Positions 33,293-47,435 of a DNA stretch of 64,000 bases are shown in pieces. The DNA is from Rotaria macrura (lineage: Eukaryota; Rotifera; Eurotatoria; Philodinida; Philodinidae), in assembly GCA_900239685.1 (NCBI GenBank), contig OENT01000214.1:62001-126000 (forward strand). Direction: 5' to 3'. Both the position numbers and the translations under genes were made by a program. Position 1 is the first letter of the stretch. The number at the start of each line of letters is the position of its first letter. The notes under the pieces are model-generated. The model worked only from the letters and a program-made list of their open reading frames with translations, ran no database searches and was not told the DNA's origin.

Positions 33293-36266
33293 ATGACTGA
33301 GAGTGACATTATTTGTCAAATGGATAGTGATGATGACATGGCTAAAACGAACAATATTCAATCTCCGTCATCTCGATCGATTACACCAACAAATACATTA
33401 AAGCCCAAACGTACACGATTAACATTCCCTTTTGGTGCTTGGTAAGAATCTATTGATAAATTCTTTAGATCAGATATAAATACATGTTAAACTAATACAT
33501 TTTTTTGCCAATTTTCAGTCGTGTCTGTTCCGATTCAGCTACTGGAATTCATTATGGTATTGCCACATGTGAAGGATGCAAAGTAAGCGAAAGAAGGACT
33601 TAGTATTAGTTAATTATTGACAAGTACATAAGTTACTATAAATAAAGAAAATTAAAACCCTCCGAATAGTATTCAATGCCACATTTCTATTGTTTTTTTT
33701 CCATTTTTCTATTTAAAAAGGAAAAGAACTAAGTGTTCTACGTCATTCATTAGAAAATTCACTAGCGAATAATATTCTCGTTATGTAACGCAGAAGAACA
33801 TCATGATCTTCTTGCTACAATGTTTCATGTGCTCTATCTTTTTCTTTCTTTTAGGGCTTTTTCAAACGAAGTATTCTTCGAAAAGAAAAATATCGATGTT
33901 ATTTTGATAATTCATGTCCGGTTAATGTGACCAATAGAAATAGATGTAAAGCATGTCGATTTCAACGATGTATAGATAAGGGCATGTCTGTTGATGGTAA
34001 GTAAAAACTCAATTAATAATCAAACAGTTTTGATCCACACATATTTCTTATGAATTTAGGTGTCAAAATGGGACGCATACCAAAATTAGTCAAAGAAAAA
34101 GCATTACTCGAACAAAAAGAACAAAAAATGAGACAGGAAGCAGCATTAACAGAATCCAATGAACGAACAGATGAAGTACATGTTAGAGATTCTTCATGCT
34201 CATCATTATCTGATCGTAGTATTGAAAATTATGATCCAAATCCAATTGAGAAAGGTGAGAAAATTTGAATACTTTCAATTGAATAACTCGTAGTGTAAGA
34301 GCCATAGATACATATATACGTAGATTGATGTTTTTTTTTCAAGTAAAGAGGATACTTGACCATGAAATTCATGACCTATTTAAAATCGAACATACTCGAA
34401 AAAACTCGGGTACTTATGACCTTTCATTGATAGAGAAATAGTATTCCATCAGATACTTATTCAATATTTATGAAATCGATTACTAGAGATTCATTGTTTA
34501 ATGCAAAGTGAAGAATCTTCTTTCTATGAGAGCATTGCTATTTTCGTTGAAAATTATCTATGACATATAGACAACTTAAAATTATTAGCCTATTTATCAT
34601 ATTCAATAAGAGAATCTCTAAATAGATTTTTTTTATCAAGTCTCTTGAGAATTCGATCAACTGAAGAAAACAAATTTCTCTTAATTAAATAGAAAAAGAA
34701 TAAAAAAATACTAATTTCTTTTTTTTTCCCGTGCTTCATTATTCAGATATTATGGATGTACAAGTATCAGTGATGCGCCGACATTGTTCATTATCTAAAG
34801 TCTATCCAAATGATAATCATGCTAACAATAAAAATCTATCATCAAATAACTCTTTATCATGCAATGATCATATCGTAAATCAGTCAATGATAAAATCCGA
34901 GGTATCTGAACATGATATGAATTCAACTTTGGACAATAATCAAAATCAAAATTCAAGAATATGCTACCGAACAAAATATCCAACATATTTGCCAGATGAT
35001 TTCACATTAGATGAAAGTGTTGGTTTAACTGAACACTCACCGGGGTTTTTATCTGATGAACTATTTAAACATGTTAACAATATATCAAGTAAACTCAGTG
35101 AGAATAAATCAACATTGCTTGTTCATTTGAAGGAAGACGAGTTCACATTTATACGGTAACGAACGAGAAAAATTTTCTATTACAGAAAGGTGCATGAAAC
35201 TTTTTCTTTATATATATATTAATTAGATTTCTTCGCTGGTCGTCTTATAATATTTATCTTCGTCATTCGAAACAAGTTAAGCAACTAGAAATGCGCATGA
35301 ATCAAATGATATTTAATTCTATCAATGAATACCCAGGTGATAATGCAACAGCTGCACAATTTTTTGCTACTGTTCCAAGTATGTCAATCTTTAAAAAAGC
35401 CATTCAAGTTTTTTTAAGTGCTTTCTTTGCTTTTCAGAAACGCTAGAAGTTCTCGTTCGCTCGTCCGTGTTCTACATCCAAGAAGTACGAAGAAAAAATT
35501 TTGATAGAAGAAAAGTAATCATTCTCTTGTTGTTTTTAGCTACCCGGCATGGTAAACATAGGTTCAAGTAACCTACATAAAATGATTCTTCATCGATCAT
35601 TTGATTGGTATTTGGTAAATATTTGATTTCACATTAAAAAGAAAAACATTTCGAAAATTTTTAAATTGCAGCTTAAATATGCCTGCTTGTTAAATGAAAA
35701 TGGTCAAGGTTATATGATTTCATCTGATGGTTTTCAATATACAAGACATTGGATGAATGCTCTCTATGGAGTTGAATTGACCAATGATATGTTTAAATTT
35801 AGTCAGTGCTTTCGTAATCTTAACTTAAATGAAGCAGAAATTAGTCTTGTAATACCTTTACAAATGTGTTGCTCAGGTAAATTTTTGCATAAAACATTTT
35901 TAATATTTTACTTGATGACTATTGGATCCTATTTTCTAGATTCTACTATGAGTGACCAAGAAATACAACGCATGCTCCGTTATTGTTATCTTTATGCACT
36001 GTACCAAGAACTATGTCAAAATCGTGGTATAAACGAAGGAAGAATCATGTGTAGTAAAGTTCTACAGGTTTGTTCAACAAACGATTCTACTCGACTTGTG
36101 TCACAAAGGAAAAAATAATTTTATTTAGGTACTTGATTTATTGATTCCAATCAATGAATCTTATGAGAAAAATGTTGGATCGCGTGTGTTAGAAGGTAAT
36201 TACAACATTTTTATTTCGTCTAATGCATATGAAATTAAAATCTAATTTTTATTAATTTCAGCATAA
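33293..36266 (+). CDS. Nuclear receptor (NR1-like DNA-binding domain, divergent ligand-binding domain)
   Basis: Exons: 33293-33441, 33519-33582, 33855-33996, 34060-34254, 34747-35155, 35227-35378, 35438-35484, 35540-35614, 35672-35876, 35940-36067, 36129-36195, 36262-36266; phases agree; 545 aa. Residues about 52-120 form a canonical two-finger DNA-binding domain: C-x2-C-x13-C-x2-C (CRVC ... CEGC), P-box CEGCKG, then C-x5-C-x9-C-x2-C (CYFDNSC ... CKAC). It is followed by GMSVDGVKMGRIPK, an extension typical of NR1 receptors (E75/E78/REV-ERB type). A polar hinge of about 180 residues precedes a helical ligand-binding domain (FFATVP, LPGMVNIGSSNLHKMI). It probably acts in the nucleus as a ligand-modulated transcription factor. 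The C-terminus (VGSRVLEA) shows no obvious AF-2 helix. Orthology within NR1 is not resolved. An alternative last exon is listed separately. Confidence 0.88.
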
Positions 36267-36498
36267 AAAATCAAAACCAATTTATCGTTGTAACTTCTTC
36301 ATGATCTCTACGTCCTAATTTATTCTCAATTTAGAAACATGTCGTATTTTTTTCTTGTTGTTGTTATTGTCAAATTTTTATTATATTGTCATTAAGCCTA
36401 TTAACTTTCGCATCTTTTTGATGTCGATGATTAAAACGATGCAGTGGTGTATTTATATATACATATAAAATTATGTTGGTTTTTTATGCTGATTTCAG

Positions 36499-36710
36499 AG
36501 CATGAAGTTAAAATAAAGGCACAAGAAACTCGTAGATCAAAATTTCATTTCATAAAATTCTGTTCTGTATATTTTAAACTTCTAGGATTTCAATCCAATT
36601 CAGTTGAAATAAAAGCTTATAGTTGTGTAAATATTATTAGTGTGTTGATGGGTGTGTACTTGTTGATAGAAGAAGGCATTTGCACTTTTTCTTTCACTGG
36701 TTCATTTTAA
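36499..36710 (+). CDS. Possible alternative last exon of the nuclear receptor
   Basis: Acceptor GATTTCAG|AG at 36498/36499 is in phase with the donor at 36195. Using it would replace the Ala-stop ending by a tail of about 70 residues (beginning EHEVKIKAQETRRSKF), ending at TAA 36708-36710. AATAAA at 36710-36715 overlaps the stop. The tail is hydrophobic in part and resembles no AF-2 motif. It could also be chance. Confidence 0.3.
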
Positions 36711-39700
36711 ATAAATACAGAAAAGAAAGTTGTTTACAAACTTCAAAATTCGTTTTTTCTCTCTTTCGATATTTGAGAAAAACTCTGGCATGATTGATTA
36801 GGAAAAAACGTTTTGTGTCTTAACGATGATATCGTATGATACTTGATCCTCAAACGATGGATACCATGCAAATAGGCATGTGATGACAAAACAAAAAATT
36901 TTTTTAAATTTATACATTGAAATTATCTGAAAAATCCTTGTTTTACTTTTTAATCGTGTAAAGATATATTTTAGATTTCAATGACTAAAGTATTCACAAT
37001 GGAGAAAAGTAAAATGATGATTGCATTATATAAGCACTACACATATTCTAGGTCGATATTTTTTTTATTCTCTATTTACAAATGCTCGCTTGATGGATGA
37101 GTCAAAATGAGCAAGATCGTACTTTGCACTTAGATTCTATATTGTATATGAAGTTTTTTTTTGACATTGCATTAGTATAGAAAAAGGACATGTATGCGCG
37201 TCATCAAAATAGTATGCATTGGTTTTTTTTCTAGGCGCATGCTTGAAGAAGAAAAATCTACGATTCATATTTTTTTCACCTTGGCCAAGTGCTAATACTC
37301 ATTAGCATTTTTCCAATTAAAGTCATGAATTTCAATATGTTATCAATTCAATCAGGGAGAATAACAACATGTTCTAGTGTACGATTTTCGTCTCCTTGAT
37401 ACATATACGCAAGACAAGAGAATATATTGTAGCTATGCTTCCTAGTGTAATAGGCTTCTTCGTTCTCAATGACATATATGTCATTATCAGAAAAATATAC
37501 ACACTTGAGTGCTGAAATAGATAGAAAAGAGGATAATCAACATATACAAGACTATTGCTGAGAGACAAATAACAAAATTAAAAAAGACAATTTCGTGACC
37601 AACTTCGAATTTCATGTGATTAAACAAATGAGAAAATAAAAGATTACTCTTTATAAAAAAGAAAAGAAGAGTCGTATAACGTACGATAGCAATCGTAGTT
37701 CGTATATTCACATTGCTTGAATGTGTTTTTTTATCACCGTTTCATAATTGAGAAAAAAAGCAATATTTTCTTCTGCAATAACAAGTCGTGTTCTTTCATA
37801 GATTAAGGCTATTTTAAATTTTTTTTTATTAATACAATATAATTAAGCATTAGAAATAGAATAATGTCAAGTCAACATGTTATATTGGTTCATTGAAACT
37901 AAAAACTTGACACGAGATAATCTTGTTATGAACATCCATTCAAGGGAATATATTTCAGTTTTAATTTTTATCGGTTCAGGAAAGAAAACATTATCAATCT
38001 TTAAAAATAGTCAGCCATTTCTACCATGAGTATATCAAACCTATTCATAAGAAAACTTTATTTCGATTAAATATCCAATATATTTACGAATAACTGTTGG
38101 TTATGATTCTTTTTCTCGATACTAACACGTGTCCTTGATTACTCTATATGCAATACATCTATTCTTTATCTGAAGAAAAGAAAATTAAAAGTATTTTCTG
38201 TTAAGAAACTTGATAAATTTTGAAATATTAAATTTTGGTTTGAATGAACATTGGCAAGAATATTGTTTGCAATAGTTCACTGAATTCTAAATTCGAGCCA
38301 AACATCATCATTGAAGATGAAATTCAGTTACTTCAATCATCATACAGTATATAATCTGATTGACTAATATAATGTATTGCTTTGTATAATATAGGTGTTG
38401 TCAAATATTATCGAAGAGAAAATGAGATAAACTCATTCTCATGTTGTGTAATGTGCTGAGTGGAAAAACACTATATTATTAGAATCACATTTGAACTCTG
38501 AGTGTGAACCATGATAATCACAATTAAACTTATGAAAGGATAACGCTGTTGTTGTTATTCTTGATTAACTAAGTGTACTTTTTTATTTCATGAGGTACAC
38601 ACATTCTTCAATATCAAAATAGCCTTGATATAGGGTTGTCTCTCTCAGCTATGTCCCAATATATATACATAGTTATATTTATTCAATGTTCTGTGACATC
38701 AGAAGATTAGGTCACAGCAGAACTAAAGCTCCATTTATATTTATTTATAGAATTCAGGTTATGAGTACATGCTTTTCTATTGGCAAGTCTGCTAATGTCT
38801 CTATATATATGCTATCTTTCACTCGCTAGTAATTAATTTTTATAATCTAAAATGTTTTTGTGACGCAAATCTAAAAGAATTGACATATGACTAGAGAACG
38901 ACGCAAAAAACTTCTATTATTCATCAAACGAACAAGTAAAAAGAAAGTAAGAGTCACAGTATAATGAGAAAAAATCAGGAGCGTCGACTCTAATCGATTC
39001 TTAACAATTCAGCTTAGAAATATGAGTACCCGAATGCAAATGAGTGTCCATGGGAAATATCAATGATGTTTATTGTATTGACTAGTGTCGTTTATCAAAG
39101 TGTATCTACACATAAACGATCTTGGAAACACAAGGACTTAATGAGACTTCGTTACATAGAAAATATTTCCGTATTACAATCCAATAATTTAGACAAGATT
39201 CTCTGGGACAAAACTAATTTAGAATGTTGACTGAGTTATATAACATATGTTCGATATTTTCTCTGACTAATTTTAGTAAGGAAACTAGAATGAGCCTGAG
39301 GAAGTTAATTTCAATATATTTATGTCGTTAGTTGTTTGATACAGATTCATTATTTAGAAGCTAATCGCAAATGTAGAGAGCTAAGAATATAGAACGGAAA
39401 GGAAAAAAAGAAGGCCAAACCAGGAACATTTTCTCTTATGCTTACGCACAATTATTAAGAAATGGAAATGTAAAGAGAGACATACAAAAGACTCAGAAAA
39501 GAAGTTATCTTTGGCTGATTCATAGAAAAACAGAGTCATCTGTTGCACACACATAATATTATTCAAAATAATACGAAAAATTTGAATAGGAATAAGTACA
39601 ATGAGAAATGAAAGCTATAATAAAAGTATCCAGTTTGAATGATGTGAAAAATGGAAATTTGGAATGAATCAAGTTAAATATATCTTATTGTAATATTATT

Positions 39701-42700
39701 TATCAGCTGGTTTTACACACACACACACATACACACACGTACACACGCACGTACTATTTAAAAAGAAATATCGAAAGCTTTTTGAGAAACAAAACCAGAA
39801 ATCATTTCAGTTCACATCAAAAGCTAAATTGTTTCAACGATTGTAGAAAATATCAATTTTTAAATAAAGCAACATTAACATATGATGTGATTAATTATCG
39901 TTTACATGGTAGTACTTGAATAAAAAGAAAAGCATTGTAATAAAAAGTATCTTTCTTTACTTTCACAACAATTCTCAATGAAGAAAAAAATCAGCACAGC
40001 ATAAAAATTTACGAAAAATATTAAGAAATTACTTCTATGATAGTTTCCTCATTCTTTGAATGAATGAAATATCTTCGCTGATTGCCTGAATTCTACCAGT
40101 AGGTTTCACAAAGACAAAATTAGTTAAATAAATTTAAAAAGATATTCGAATTTCTAAACTCTGCGTTTTCGAGTGCACGTGATCTTTTAAATTGATTCGA
40201 ATACAATTAAAAATATCAATAGATATCAACGATGCTTGATTCATAGTCATGATTATGCTCGAGCTGCTGGGACAATCTTTTTCTGCTACCATAATTTCTT
40301 TCTATTCATTTTCTTTCACAATCGTTTTTTCTATTTATCCGAAAAATCAATTAAATTGTTTGAGTTTTTACGTATAAACCAACAGTTTCATATTCACTTC
40401 TACCAAGCGAAGTGAGTCGAAACATCATCAATCAATATCGAAAATTTTTATTAAGTGTCGATCGATATTTCAAGTCTTTTTTCGTAGATCATATGAATCG
40501 TTTATTTTAAAAGGAAATTGTTACATAGAATGAGAAGGTATTTTCAATTGTGTTTCCATCTGTCGATGATAATGCATTGCAAGTAGTAACGCAACTCTTT
40601 GTCGGATTCATCATACGCTGGCATTTTTCTCTGTTTCTTCTTCATTAATCATACATGATTTCATTAGATATTTCCTTCAAATCTAATACGAAGTGTATGA
40701 CGACAACCATCAGTAATTCTGACACGAATGCAAAGTTTTATATATACAAGAGAACATAAAATCATGAAAATATTGATTTAGAAAAAACTAAGGCAATATT
40801 TATTAACAAAGCTGCCATAACATTATATAATCAGAATGTTGATGAAATATTTAAGAGTATCTCAAAACGATGTCCTATATTGTTGCAAATAAAGGTAATG
40901 TCATGTTATCATTTGAATTAAATTGTCTAAGTCGAATGTCGACAGTAACTATTGCAAGTGACATTCAAACCTAGAACTCATTTTTTGTTACGCATAGGGA
41001 AAGCAGACCGTTGCGAGCATTCAATTATGAATTTTCACTTCCAAAAATTAATATTCGAAAACATTTGTTTAAATGAGAATTAGTTGATGAACATCGAAGA
41101 AAACATTTTCTATATTGAATTTGCATAGTAATATATAAAGTAAATGTCCCTCTCTTCATATTTAATTGTTTTAATGGTATAATTCAATATACCTATTCTA
41201 ATGATAGAGCTGATAGAAGCTGTCGTAAGACGTTTTTCAAGAAATTCTCATCTATTTCAAGAACACTGAACATGTCTCAGACACTCTTTGAGTTATTCTG
41301 CTTCAAGATGAGTATCTGAAAGTAACTAATAATTAATGAAAGTACTTTCATATAATAATGATGACGATGATAACTAGAAAATGAAATGTTGTATAAAAAT
41401 AGAACAGAATTACATAAGCATACGTAAATTACTATCATTAATTCTTTATTGTCATGAATTTAAATGTAACAAAGTTATCTCAATGAAATTCATAAAAAAT
41501 CTTTATATGAACTTTTCACATGCTAGGTATAATTAGGAAGATATCGTATGCTAGTCAATCAAGAAACTCGGTACTTGAGTGTTAGAATTCACTTGAACTT
41601 TTCTTACAATGAGTCAAAATAAAAAAATGATATCAATGTCATCATACATTTCCTCTGTATGTTGAAAGTATTTATCAACATATGCTGATTTTAGTATTAG
41701 ATTTATTTTATTAATTGCATCAGTTTGCATCAAAATAACTTGATGATAATTCTTCATAAATAAATAATAAATTCATATCACTTCTTATTAGACAGACATA
41801 TCCTCTAGAAAAAAGATGGAAGAGTTGTATAATACTTTTGACAAGTTAACCAGAAGTGTTTGTTCAATATATCAGGCTTCTTGAGTAATATTTGTAATAA
41901 ATAAACGACTTGCTCATGAGTTATTATTATTGACCGATGAAAGATTCATAAGTAATCGATCAGATAAATGCACCGGGAAAAAATGTTTTTTATAATAATA
42001 TAATTAAAAAAACTTTGATTATTTTCTATCTATTCACATTATCAATTGTTTAGAGTATGAATTTCAAATAAAATCTTTTGTAATACTGTATATACATTAT
42101 AATTATTTCTTTTCATATAACACTGATCAATCGTTTGAGTTCGATACATATTTGCAACGATTTATGTATATGGGTGATAAATCAGCTCACTTATTTCCTA
42201 AATTGATGCTGAATAAACATTGTACGTGATATTCAATATATAAAGCCTCGCAATGTATACAAACGATATTTTCATATACATTACGAAGTTGGAATGTTTT
42301 TTTCGATCAATGCGTGTCCTTGATTGAAACTGACGATTTACTCGCATGTAAAAATAATGACAATTTATATCTTGGTAATTTGATACACCATACAACATTG
42401 AAATTCTAAAAACATTGACTGAATTCGATGAATATCAGGCTTCATCATTCAAGTCCTATGATTTGAACAGAGTCTAATCAACACAAATAATTTTTTAAAC
42501 ATGAATTTATCATATAAATATTTTCTAAAAATGAAACTTTTGTTACCATTTCTTTGAAAACACTTATTTTTCTACAACATTTGTATCTTTTTATGTTAAA
42601 AGAACTCTTCATGCTCTATGTTGTATAATGTAGATTCATGGATTTTTGAAAGAGACATAAAAACTAGGGCAAACTTACATAATCAAAAGAAAGGTTGTAA

Positions 42701-45700
42701 GGTGGAAAATTCTTAGCAATATTATAAAAATCTATGTTGTGAGTTGTTTATGCGTATGATCACTATCTCTTTTAATGCAAATGTACCGGAAAAACAATAC
42801 TTGAGCTGCTCAGGTAATCTTTCAAAACATCTTCAAAAGTCAGTAACATGGTATTGAAATCGTACATCGTGTTGTTCCTCTATCATTTATTATCATGCTT
42901 AAGAAAATTACAATCAGACATTTTCCATAGTTTTCTTATAGTTTTAAGTATTTATCTTAAATTCACATGATAGTTTTAATAGTTAATGAAATTTCTTATT
43001 CAATTCATTTCATATATACAGAGATTACCTCTGTGAACTAACACGATATGGTTCCTCAACAAATAGGAAGCGGTGATTAGACGATGATATTATAAGAATT
43101 ACTCTTTGAAAATGCCATGTTCAAAACGTATAAAGTCAATTATCATTAGATTCTGACGCGTTTCCTTAGCAAGTCAGATATGTCCTGGGAATATTAAATT
43201 CATCAACAAATTTACTGAAAATCTTTTTTCTTTTTATATTGTATTTGATAGTTGTGAAAATGTTCATCAATATTATAGATGATATCAACATCCATAATAG
43301 ATTTTGTTAAGGAAGATGAATATCTTTGGAAAATTTCTTAAATGATACCTTTTCTCTGGGGATTTCAACTCTTTTTTTAGTTCTTTCAAAAATTCATGCT
43401 CTACAGCAATTATTCAATAGAAAAACTGTATGCAATATCAAAATCATAGTATGCATCCAAACTTATTGCTTATTGCTGTACATAATAGAATATGTGTTGT
43501 TAAAATGCCTCGTCTTCCTTGAAACTATTGTTTTAGTCTGAAGTTTTTAGATATCATGCGTAAACATGGTTGTGTAACAAATTTCCCTAGACATTAGTGT
43601 CAGCATGCCCTTTCTTTAATTCGATACTTTCTTTTATGAACGTGATTAAATACCATATTCATGCAGATACGTTAGCTACACATACTTAGTAATCCATTAT
43701 TTTCTAATTGCTTGAGAGATATTTATTCCATGTGAATATTCTTACAAGGATATAATTCTTTAGTAATGTTCTTAACATCCACACGTAAAATAAAACGTAC
43801 CGAATATGTTTTACTTGCGTTTTTAGAATTAAAATTTTGAATATCATGTCTAGTTCAGTAAAATGAAAGAATAAAAACATTTCCTGTTGTTTGCATGTTT
43901 TTCAACATACAAACCTCGTAATTGCATATAAAAATGGATTCTTTTCCATATAATTTTATGTCACGAGTGTCAACAAACTGGTAAGAGTTCATTTGAGATG
44001 TTATACAACCGAACAGACAATATGCAAAGTCCCTAGCATTTTTTTTTCTTTGAACCGAATACGTCTTTCTTTTATCAGAGATATTGACACAACAACGAAT
44101 TTTAATGAGTGAAAATTATCGAAATCCAAGAAAATTCTTCTACGACAACGAGCGATGTTTCATAATTCAATTACCGATGAACTTATGATTTATCAGATTA
44201 AATATTCGTTCCTTAGTTGCTAGTAGATCATGGCTATCATACTAAATGTGAAAAATATGACTTTTCAAACGTGACTATCATGTACACGAAGAAAATTTGA
44301 TGCTATAGTTGTCAGTTAACAATGCTATTCGATAAATACGTTGAAAAGATGTTTATAAAACAAACATAGAACGATTGTTTGGTTTCCGCAAAGAGAAAAG
44401 ATCAGCATAATATTTTCCTTCTTTACAAGAAAAAAAAATAAAATAAGCTAGATAATCTACGTTCTTATCGAAATATTATCGATCCTCTTTTCTTTACTGT
44501 CCTTTTGTTGGTCTAGTGATTATAGATTAGGTAATTATTTCCAGCGTGATTTACTACAATGAGAACAAATATTTTGAATGGCCTATTTTACTAATCATAG
44601 GTAATCCATAATGAACTATGATTTGACGAACTTTCATCTAGCTCAATTTTTTGAGAAATATTACAACTGAATGTTATTCCATTCTAAATTAAGATAAATG
44701 AATACGTACGAACAAATTCTAAAAAAGTGCACCAGTTATAATTGTGTGGAATTTTCTTCGGATTAAATTTACACATGAAAACTGATTTACCAAGCAGCAT
44801 ACATGATTCTACAACAACAAAAAAACAAAGTAACTGCGTCTTTGAGTTGTATTAAAAATAGGCAAACACTGCTGGATCTCAAATTTATAGAAAATTATTC
44901 ATTCGAGACATACGATATAGCTGTGATGCGATGAAATTTTCATCTAGATGTTTATTATTTGTTTATGATTGTAAAAATATACTTATCTCTGTTAAGACAA
45001 TTCTGTTTTCGATTAAGAAATGCGATTTACGATTTTGAAAAACACTTGAAATTTCGATCGCCACTATCCATAGATGGCGTTTTTCTCGTGTCTCTTCATT
45101 CAATAATAGATATGTATGAGCGTGAAACAGATCATTTCTCAATTCTAGTACAATGTCGAAAAATGCGATGTGAATGTTACCAAGTAGCTCATATCTAACG
45201 GTGCCATATGGTAAAGTGCATAAAGATAAAAATTTATCTTTCTGCAGTTCACTCATGAATTGGAACATTTTAAAATAATCGAACTTAACAAGATCTTCAT
45301 GATTAATAAATATTATTTCTTGTGTTACTGAAATGTCATCAAGTAAAAAATTAAATAATAATTTAACAGTTCTGTTCCATCAATTTTTTGTAATAATTAC
45401 TTTAAGAAAAAGATCAAACATCAAAATGTATATTTATTGACAAAGAGTTTAACAGTATTTTGAATAAAATCAATCGAAACCTATGTTGAGTGTCTAACAA
45501 AATATTCGCATCATGATGTACGCTAGATCGTAAATAGTTGTCTTCCTACGGACTAACACACAAAAAATATAAATATGATGAATATAGTGATAACCACAAA
45601 GGGTTAACAATGATTAATGAGTTTCATGAATTTGACTAAAATGAATTGTCTTCCGGCATAAGCGGAAGTCATTGAACTGCACAAAAAAATACAAATAGCT

Positions 45701-47252
45701 ATTCACATTCATCCAAACGTGATAAAAATCATATGATTTGTGATATTTTTTGACTGATGTAGAGATGATGTAAATCAATAGTGCTTTCCACCTTAGATAA
45801 ACATCTTAGATAGTTGTAGATATTTGTGGCAAATCGTGACCAAGTATAAGCCTTGCATCGTTGAATTCGTGTCGTTGTCAAAAGAAAGAAAGGCCGTCAT
45901 AATAAGATAAGATTAAACGTCGATGATAATCACACGCTAATGATCGATTTTTAATCAAGATCGATCGTAAAAATAATGATGCCCTTGATTTTGCCGATTG
46001 TAATTCACTGACATCCTATGCATTTTATCGATTTTATATGAATATTTCTTTATGATAAATGAAAAATAACTTTTCAGTCGATTCTTGTTCATGTGTACCA
46101 GTCATCCTCGAATTTTTTTCATCTGATGCAGAAATTAGATCTTTTTAATGTTTGAAATAATTATATTGAAGAAAAAAAAAACTTTAAAGATTTGAGTATG
46201 CCAACGTTCATTCGATTGCTTTAGTTTTTGGCTGTAAGAGTAAAGTTTTCTACTTATTCTTGTACTTATCCATGAAGTGACATTTGATCAATTATTCTTT
46301 CATGACATGCTTGCTATGCAACAAATTACACATTTTCTTTGCTGAACTTCGAAAAAAGATATCTTACAAAGAACTCTCCACGATACACTACACTTGCTAT
46401 TCTCAGGAATTAAGACGAGACTTTCTATCAAAAGAATAAAATTTATTGGATCAAATTGTTTCTTTTCTTGTCAATGTCGATTAAATGGAATTATCCTATC
46501 AATATAGACATTTCCTCGTCTAAAACGATTGATGTCTGTGGAAGATGAGCATTTTTTCATATTCATAAGAAAAAAGATTGTGTTATCATTTTGAGTCTAT
46601 GTCTATTATTCAAATAGGAATGTCTGTTGTGGTATAATAACGACAATGCTCAACTTTTCAATGTAAGTAAAAACGCTTCCTGGTCAATATCAAGCAAACC
46701 ATTCTTGCACGTGCGCACAATAAACATTAAACTTCGCTTTTTATTTGATCTATGATGATACTTTTGCAATACAGATTCTTGTTCTATTTCCTGATATCAA
46801 AAATTCTGAACCAATAATGCAAACATATTTTTTTATGTCAATGACTTCAACATGTTTTTTTTCATTAATCTTAAATAGATTCACTACGTTCACTAAATGA
46901 AATCAATACTCATTTAATAACTAGTAACAAATACAGAAAAATAGAAATCACCTTTGTTTTTATGTTCGGGTGCTTGATTTGAAAACATAGTTGTTGTGTA
47001 GAACGAAAAAGAAAGAAGTACAAAAGAATCATACGGAAAATATTATTATTATTTATTTCAATAGTGAAAATAATTGACCATCGCTATAGAAATAAGTCTC
47101 TGTATCAACAAGTGTTCCTACATTTTATTTGTATACATTTTATTCAATGGTTCTTTTGGATACTACTATTTCGTCACAGCTATTAAAAACAGTAACTACT
47201 CTATTCTCCAGCACATGCCATGCAACAGAAAAATGTACATTGCTTGGATTAG

Positions 47253-47365
47253 GTCCTGTTTCTTCGAAAGCTTAATTGATTTTCCCGTTTCGTCGAATTT
47301 TATTTTTCCTTGTATTCCCGTTTCGTCGAATTTTTTCTAACGTGTGTTCCTGTTTCGTCGAAAAG
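47253..47365. repeat. Degenerate tandem repeat, about four copies of a 29-33 bp unit
   Basis: Units begin near 47253, 47282, 47315 and 47347. Each contains a version of TTCCCGTTTCGTCGAATTTT; the first and last are the most diverged. Spacings are 29, 33 and 32 bases. A GA dinucleotide run follows at once. The array adjoins the FLYWCH fragment and may be subterminal repeats of the same transposon. Confidence 0.7.
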
Positions 47366-47375
47366 TGAAAGTTAA

Positions 47376-47378
<3 letters not shown>

Positions 47379-47411
<33 letters not shown>
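47379..47411. repeat. (GA)n microsatellite
   Basis: About 16 GA units, immediately downstream of the tandem array and 25 bases from the end of the FLYWCH frame. Confidence 0.9.
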
Positions 47412-47415
<4 letters not shown>

Positions 47416-47435
47416 ATCCTGTTTAATTAGATTGG

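Larger units (their letters stand above)
36716..47435. other. About 10.7 kb without a recognisable gene
   Basis: I read both strands and found no domain motif or phase-compatible exon chain. Open frames up to about 100 codons (44959-45268 region, 43326-43541, 47074-47340) overlap on opposite strands or run through repeats. Contents: a CA microsatellite at about 39715-39745, the degenerate tandem repeat at 47253-47365 and a GA microsatellite at about 47379-47411. Confidence 0.55.
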
